From contig JAWZYU010000017.1 in the NCBI GenBank assembly GCA_038380435.1, positions 19,467,283 to 19,531,282 on the forward strand: a stretch of DNA of 64,000 bases, read 5' to 3'. Shown one piece after another: positions 58,178 through 64,000 of this stretch (within the stretch, counting starts at the first letter, position 1; every line of letters begins with the position of its first letter). A model generated the notes under the pieces. That model did not search any database. It was not told where the DNA came from and saw only the letters and a program-made list of their open reading frames with translations. Both the position numbers and the translations under genes were made by a program. Source of the stretch: Ryuthela nishihirai (Eukaryota > Arthropoda > Arachnida > Araneae > Heptathelidae).

Positions 58178-58903
58178 GGGGCGGGGGTGGCTCAGTCGGT
58201 AGCGTGCCAGGCTCATAATCTGTAGTTCCCAGATTCGAGTCCCAGCTGGGTCAGCGTTGAGATTTATCTCCGCAAAATTCCCCGCCCTGCCCACGGTCAG
58301 TAGGGGACACCGATGGGCTTGGAAAGGCCGCCGTCCGTCAGATGGGACGTTAAGCCGTGGCCCCGTGTGTGAGAGAGCCATACCCTGTGCACGTTAAAGA
58401 ACACGCTGGATAGCCTTGACGAGAGGCTACCATCTGTCTCCCAACAGCTGTTCCAGTGGGTCCCCTCCCCCAACCTTCTCTGAGCCTTCGGGTTCCGTTT
58501 GACCTGGCCATTTAGCCCATGGTGTGCAAAGAAGTGCCGCTCAGAGGTAAAACAACCCAACTTTAAAGAACACGCTGGATGGCCTTGACGGGAGGCTACC
58601 ATCTGTCTCCCAATAGCTGTTCCAGTGGGTCCCCTCTCCCAACCTTCTCTGAGCCTTCGGGGTCCATGTGACCTGGCCATTTAACCCATGGTGTGCAAAA
58701 AAGTGCCGCTCAGAGGTAAAACAACCCAACTTTAAAGAACACGCTGGATGGCCTTGACGGGAGGCTACCATCTGTCTCCCAATAGCTGTTCCAGTGGGTC
58801 CCCTCTCCCAACCTTCTCTGAGCCTTCGGGGTCCATGTGACCTGGCCATTTAACCCATGGTGTGCAAAAAAGTGCCGCTCAGAGGTAAAAAAACCCAACC
58901 CAA
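58178..58903 (+). mobile_element. SINE-A, full length head, three tandem tail units
   Basis: Complete head ggggcgggggtggctcagtc; first tail ends at about 58558, followed by two more ~169-bp units. Flanked by a perfect 13-bp duplication ctcgcgacgcctt (58165-58177 and 58904-58916). Confidence 0.95.
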
Positions 58904-59141
58904 CTCGCGACGCCTTTTAATGAAACGAAGCCCGATTTCAATCGGCAGCTAGATCTGATGGAGAGCTCTGTTTTATCTCATTTTTAGCAAAAAGTTTAAT
59001 TTTATGGACTATTATATAACCTAAATATAGGTGATTCGTAAGTACACTGTTTCATAAAATATCATATAAATAAATACTAATTTTACCAACATAAAGCACT
59101 AAGTGTTGATACAAATGCTTAATTTCTAATTTATATTCAGT

Positions 59142-59372
59142 TCATAAATAACCTTATTCCAAATTTTGTCTTCACATTCGATAATATACGTTAACATTAA
59201 CAAAAACATTAACGATCAATATTTCCCATGACCAAAAAAGAAATTGTATGAGAAATTAATCTAAGCTTATCCGAATTAATGCAAATAAAGTGCAAAATAA
59301 TGTTATATTAATGCTTATTATTGCTACTGAACTAAAATTCGATATAAATATGAATAAATAAAACTTTCAATG
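59142..59372. repeat. Dispersed repeat shared with 2152-2395
   Basis: Second copy of the ~245-bp repeat; here it joins directly to an intact MITE terminus. Confidence 0.75.
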
Positions 59373-59374
59373 TA

Positions 59375-60251
59375 CAGTCGCTCCAAAAAAGTATCCGAAC
59401 GCTACGGTTGATTGCAGAATTCAGAAAAAATATCGGGCAACGATTTTTTTAGAAATTAGTGATCTGGCAACCTTCGTGTCACGTGATTACAGAATTCAGG
59501 AAAAATATCTGGAGCTTGTACAGCAACTGTACACGCTCCAGTTACCGTTCACAGCAAACTGGAGCGTGTGCAGTTACTGCACACGCTCCAGTTCGCTGTG
59601 AACGGTAACTGCACACGCTCAATATTTCCGTGAGTGAGCCCACACGATCTAGGTCTTTGTGAGCACACACGATCCAATGTGCTGTGAACATTAACCGCAA
59701 CCGCTCCAGTTTGCTGTGAACGGTAACTGCACACGCTCAATATTTCCGTGAGTGAGCCCACACGATCCCGGTCTTTGTGAGCTCACACGATCCAATGTGC
59801 TGTGAACATTAACCGCAACCGCTCCAGTTTGCTGTGAACGGTAACTGCACACGCTCAATATTTCCGTGAGTGAGCCCACACGATCCTAGGTCTTTGTGAG
59901 CACACACGATCCAATGTGCTGTGAACATTAACCACAACCGCTCCAGTTTGCTGTGAACGGTAACTGCACACGCTCAATATTTCCGTGAGTGAGCCCACAC
60001 GATCCAGGTCTTTGTGAGCTCACACGATCCAATGTGTTGTGAACATTAACCGCAACCGCTCCAGTTTGCTGTGAACGTTAACTGCACACGCTCCATATTC
60101 ATTGCATTATATATTCATACGCATTATATATATATTAAAAAAATATCCGAACACTATGGTTGATTACAGAATTCAAGAAAAATATCTGGCAACGATTTTT
60201 TAGAAATTAGTGATCTGGCAACCTTCATGTCACGTGACACGAAGGACTGTA
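59375..60251. repeat. Palindromic MITE with ~118-bp core amplified four to five times
   Basis: Starts cagtcgctccaaaaaagtat. tttccgtgagtgagcccaca recurs at 59625, 59743, 59861 and 59980 (118-119 bp apart). Ends through the attatatattcatacgc linker at tcacgtgacacgaaggactg followed by TA. The same organisation with two units is at 32761. Confidence 0.92.
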
Positions 60252-60640
60252 CGTTTTATTTATAGCAAGTTTTTTTTTTTTGCTCTTTGTTCATAAGAGC
60301 TGTTGTTCTCGATTTCCACGGTTTCGAATTACGTGGCGATTTTTCAGAACCTATCTACCGTGTAAATAGAGGGATGAGAGTATAATAACCTTTACTAACG
60401 CTTCCCGAAAATAAATTTTTAGTTTTATTGATTTGAAATTCCCCGTTAACAAACGCCTGGCCATATATTCCACGTATTGCAAAAAAAAAAATGGCCTCTG
60501 ATGACTATGGAATGATGATTTTTCAAAGACAAAAATTGTGTTTTTTCACACATAGAGTCCTCTAATGATGGAATTTAAACTAATGGAAGATTCTAAAACT
60601 ATGAACAGTATTATTTTATCAGTCTGCATTTTTTTTTAAA
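60252..60640. other. AT-rich sequence; possible pogo-like terminus
   Basis: 60330-60385 has accgtgtaaatagagggatg, complementary in style to 10210-10275. Nothing else. Confidence 0.25.
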
Positions 60641-60644
60641 TTAA

Positions 60645-60822
60645 ATACCCCCTCAAGCAGCTGCTTGCCACAGAGGTCTGACAGGAGCCTGTCAGTTTAT
60701 ATGCCATAGTAGAAGGTCTGAGAGGATGGCAGGACCTCAGCAGAAAAACGACACAAACAGCCATGCCTTACCCGGGCCTCGAACCCAGGTCCCTTAGATC
60801 AGTAGCCATGCGCGCTACAACT
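60645..60822 (-). mobile_element. SINE-B, head end lost
   Basis: ccccctcaagcagctgcttg to ccttagatcagtagccatgc; box A region missing. Confidence 0.9.
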
Positions 60823-61519
60823 GAGAAAATATTTTTCATTATTCTTAAAAAAACTTCATCTTAAATTGTTTCTTTTTTTCGTTTTTCCATCCTTGAATAA
60901 AGAGACGTAAATATTAATGCGACCTCTAACGGCTGAAATTCAAACTACCTGAAAATTCGGAAAATGTTTCTCTTATTTTATTTATACCTATCCAACGTAA
61001 AAAAACAATCTTTCATTTTCTCTTTAAATAATTAAATTACTAAAGACGGAGAAATTCACAGATGATAAATGAAAAACGTAAACAACATTATTTGTTTTTT
61101 TGAAACCGAGCTAAAAAAAATTATCCCGCTCCGCTTAAAATAATCTCGTAGTCAGTATGTTTGAGAACCGTGCCTATCACTCAGAAACGGGGTTTCAAAT
61201 TTAAAACGAGGATAGAAATCATGTAGCCAGAAAATATTGTCAGCGGAAATCCTAAATTTCGGAGACCCAAATTCGAAAAAAGAATAATATAAAAAATTTA
61301 AAAAAGGTGATAATAGGAATTAAAAATTGATATAAATGCCATATTTTTTATTTACTGCTGATCAAAGATATTTCGATTCTAGACCTGATGTTTTTTATAA
61401 TGTCAGTCTGCTATGGTCTCGTTTTCATCACAGGCCTTCTCCATCAAGACTTCTTTGACAAAGAAGCTCTTTCAGGGATAAATTACGTTATTTCGTTTAT
61501 TAAAATATTTAATGACGTG
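60823..61519. other. AT-rich unique sequence; nothing recognised
   Basis: 61420-61480 faintly resembles a SINE-B 3' domain (caggccttctccatcaaga, gacaaagaagctctttcagg). Otherwise no features. Confidence 0.35.
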
Positions 61520-61530
61520 TAACAAAATAA

Positions 61531-61740
61531 GGCCGTCCCGTGGCCGAGTGGTTAGCGCGCTTGGCTACTGATCTACGGGACCTGGGTTCGAGCCCCGGGT
61601 AAGGCATGGATGTGTGTGTCGTTTTTCTGCTGAGGTCCTGCCATCCTCTCAGATCTCCTACTGTGGCATATAAACTGACAGACTCCTGTCAGACCTCTGT
61701 GGCAAGCAGCTGCTTGAGGGGGTATTTATTTTATTTTTAT
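61531..61740 (+). mobile_element. SINE-B, full length with target duplication
   Basis: taacaaaataa lies at 61520-61530 and 61741-61751. Head ccgtcccgtggccgagtggt, tail gggggtatttattttatttt. One of the most intact copies in the window. Confidence 0.95.
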
Positions 61741-61889
61741 TAACAAAATAATAAACGAGTTAAAAGTAGTTTAACATGCATAAAAAATTTCATTTCATAA
61801 ATGTTAATATTCTAAAAAATTTTGTTTTTTGTGGTGTCTAGTAAGATCCTGTTTGATGTATTATATACAAATACAACCCAACGTTGTGA

Positions 61890-62390
61890 AGAACCACGAA
61901 GTTGGGTTATTTTTATTTTACCTCTGAAGACACTTTTTTTACACTCAGTGGGAGGTCACAAGGACCCCGACAAGTTTGAGGGAGGGGACTCACTGGAACA
62001 GCTGTTCCAGTGAGTCCCCTCCCTCAACCGAGAAGTTTGAAGGAGGGACTCACTGGAACAGCTGTTCCAGTGAGTCCCCTCCTTCAAACTTCTCGGGGTC
62101 CTTGTGACCTCCCACTGAATGCAAATATACAGGTGATAGTTTCCCTTCAAAGCCATCCAGCGTTTCTTTAAGGTGCACAGGGTATGGCTCTCCACCACAC
62201 GGACCACGGCTTTACGTCACACTGACGGACGCCGGTCTTATCCAAGCCCATCGGTGTCCCCTACTGACCGAGGTCAGTGAGGGCAATTTTTGCGGCGATA
62301 AATCTGAATCGTGGCCCAGGTGGGACTCGAACCTGGGAACTGTAGATTACGAGCCTGGCGCCATACAAACTGAGCCATCCCCGCCACCTA
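61890..62390 (-). mobile_element. Diverged SINE-A carrying a nested palindrome
   Basis: Antisense SINE-A from gaagttgggttatttttatt to ctgagccatccccgccacc. The accccga...ggagggg...ggaacagctgttcc region is followed by its own reverse complement, twice, before the body resumes at about 62125. Confidence 0.85.
61945..62115. repeat. Double hairpin centred on ggaacagctgttcc
   Basis: Two palindromes in tandem, centres at about 62001 and 62062, each built on gggactcactggaacagctg and its complement. Outer arms gggaggtcacaaggacccc (about 61951) and ggggtccttgtgacctccc (about 62095) also pair, so the whole ~165 bp can fold on itself. Confidence 0.9.
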
Positions 62391-62697
62391 GCCACTAGGT
62401 GGGAGGGGGACTATATCCTTAAAGAGCCGCAAGAAAAATCCTCTACTCGAAAAATGTACTTTCCTAATGAGTAATAATAAACTGGGAAACAATGTTACAT
62501 TCTTAAGAAATCAAGAAAAAAAAAGTCTTGATTGAAGATCAAAGCCATACATTTTAATGAGTACTATGAACTGGTAAAATCATTTAATTATGCACCTAAT
62601 AATATTTGGTCCAAAAATTGGTAGAAATGAGATAGATTCACTATATTGATGATTGCTTTATGAGGTGCAAGTTCTTTTGGACGGGCCTAGTCTAGAT

Positions 62698-63662
62698 CAG
62701 TTCTCAACGTGGGGTACGAGGTAAAATTTTTGAGGGTACGCCGGGAGAGCTCAAAAGTCGCTAGATCTAGTAACAGAGTCACTAAGTTGGCATTATTATA
62801 CTATAACTATAGTTTTATCTATCTATACAAGGGGTACGCCACTTACATACACATTTCCAGGGGGTACGTGAAGCATAAAAGGTTGAGAACCACTGATCTA
62901 TATGTTTAATTTTATTCCCATTGTTATACTATAACTATAGTTTTATCTACCTATACAAGGGGTACGCCAGTTACATACACATTTCCAAGGGGTACGTGAA
63001 GCATAAAAGGTTGAGAACCACTGATATATATGTTTTATTTTATTCCCATTATTATACTCTAACTATAGTTTTATCTATCTATGCAAGGGGTACGCCAGTT
63101 ACATACACATTTCCAAGGGGTACGTGAAGCATAAAAGGTTGAGAACCACTGATATATATGTTTTATTTTATTCCCATTATTATACTCTAACTATAGTTTT
63201 ATCTATCTATGCAAGGGGTACGCCAGTTACATACACATTTCCAGGGGGTACGTGAAGCATAAAAGGTTGAGACCACTGATATATATGTTTTATTTTATTC
63301 CCATTATTATACTCTAACTATAGTTTTATCTATCTATACAAGAAGTAAGCCAGTTACATACACATTTCCAGGGGGTACGTGAAGCATAAAAGGTTGAGAA
63401 CCACTGATATATATGTTTTATTTTATTCCCATTATTATACTCTAACTATAGTTTTATCTATCTATACAAGGAGTAAGCCAGTTACATACACATTTCCAGG
63501 GGGTACGTGAAGCATAAAAGGTTGAGAACCACTGATATATATGTTTTATTTTATTCCCATTATTATACTCTAACTATAGTTTTATCTATCTATACAAGGA
63601 GTAAGCCAGTTACATACACATTTCCAGGGGGTACGTGAAGCATAAAAGGTTGAGAACCAGTG
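62698..63662. mobile_element. Second hAT-like element with seven 128-bp repeats
   Basis: Flanked by a perfect 8-bp duplication gtctagat (62690-62697 and 63663-63670). Starts cagttctcaacgtggggtac, the same ~70-bp unique end as in 46972-49608 but in opposite orientation, and ends ggttgagaaccagtg. Repeat landmark ggttgagaac at 62881, 63009, 63137, 63265 (ggttgagacc variant), 63392, 63520 and 63648, i.e. every 128 bp (one 127). Confidence 0.95.
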
Positions 63663-63670
63663 GTCTAGAT

Positions 63671-64000
63671 TTTGAATTGCTATCAATATTTAAAGAATCA
63701 CAGTAACTAAAACGGTTAACAGAAGGGTCACTAGCTCTTAAAAAGTTTCGCCAAAATTGGCGAATATTAAAATAATCATTAGACGAACTTCTACATTTAC
63801 AAATAGTTTGGTTAACTGTTTAATATAACAATTATTTCCTTTATTTCAATTAGTTTCAGAGATTTAAAAATAGACCCTAAATCGCATCTCTTGGTGTTAA
63901 ACATTCTAACTTTCATAAATCTCGAAATATTCAACAATTATTCCTGAAATTCAGTATTTAGAATCTAGACACACTTGATTTTGAACTTTAATTTACCTCC
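63671..64000. other. AT-rich sequence to window end; nothing recognised
   Basis: No ORF or repeat family identified. Confidence 0.4.

Overview
The window is eukaryotic nuclear DNA from a repeat-dense invertebrate genome, and it contains one recognisable host gene. On the minus strand, two exons (9073-8853 and 3868-3670) encode a complete paired domain of the Pox neuro (Poxn) class. They have a consensus acceptor, a GTAAGT donor and a second good acceptor. Poxn, the tRNA-derived SINEs, RTE-type LINEs and Tc1/mariner and hAT miniature elements together point to a protostome, most likely an arthropod. The sequence alone does not settle the species. There is no operon-like organisation, rRNA gene, canonical tRNA gene or CRISPR array.

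Layout. 1-1994: RTE-clade retrotransposon, minus strand, cut by the window edge but with an open frame. 2.0-9.1 kb: the Poxn exons. The 4,984-bp intron between them holds a purine-rich minisatellite (5.1-7.05 kb), a SINE-B split by a 541-bp insert, and a seven-unit 103-bp array of tRNA-like SINE heads. 9.4-14 kb: SINEs, including a nested pair. 14.66-17.61 kb: a decayed LINE on the minus strand. 17.6-22.8 kb: SINEs, a widespread animal repeat inside a perfect 45-bp direct repeat, and palindromic MITEs. 23.27-30.03 kb: a 28-bp minisatellite, then about 3.7 kb of AT-rich 24-bp satellite, part of which is inverted and copied downstream. 30.5-36 kb: palindromic Tc1/mariner-like MITEs flanking a GC-richer unique block. 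36.15-42.66 kb: a second copy of the decayed LINE, plus strand, interrupted by a nearly full-length RTE with an intact 1003-codon ORF and by a SINE. 43.1-46.7 kb: a third, broken RTE copy. 46.97-49.61 kb: a hAT-like element carrying about twenty 128-bp internal repeats. 50-61.7 kb: SINEs (two with tandemly amplified tails), MITEs and some GC-rich unique sequence. 61.9-63.7 kb: a palindromic SINE and a second hAT-like array in the opposite orientation.

How the parts relate. The RTE family is the best candidate source of reverse transcriptase for the SINEs, although no shared 3' end was seen, so this is inference. The MITEs and hAT arrays have no transposase in the window. The most unusual theme is that several unrelated dispersed families have each become tandem arrays: SINE-B heads (103 bp), SINE-A tails (169 bp), the hAT terminus (128 bp) and a MITE core (118 bp). 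In at least two tail-amplified SINE-A copies one clean target-site duplication encloses the whole structure. Nested insertions with readable empty sites give a relative age order: old LINE, then RTE and SINE-B, with SINE-A later than SINE-B.
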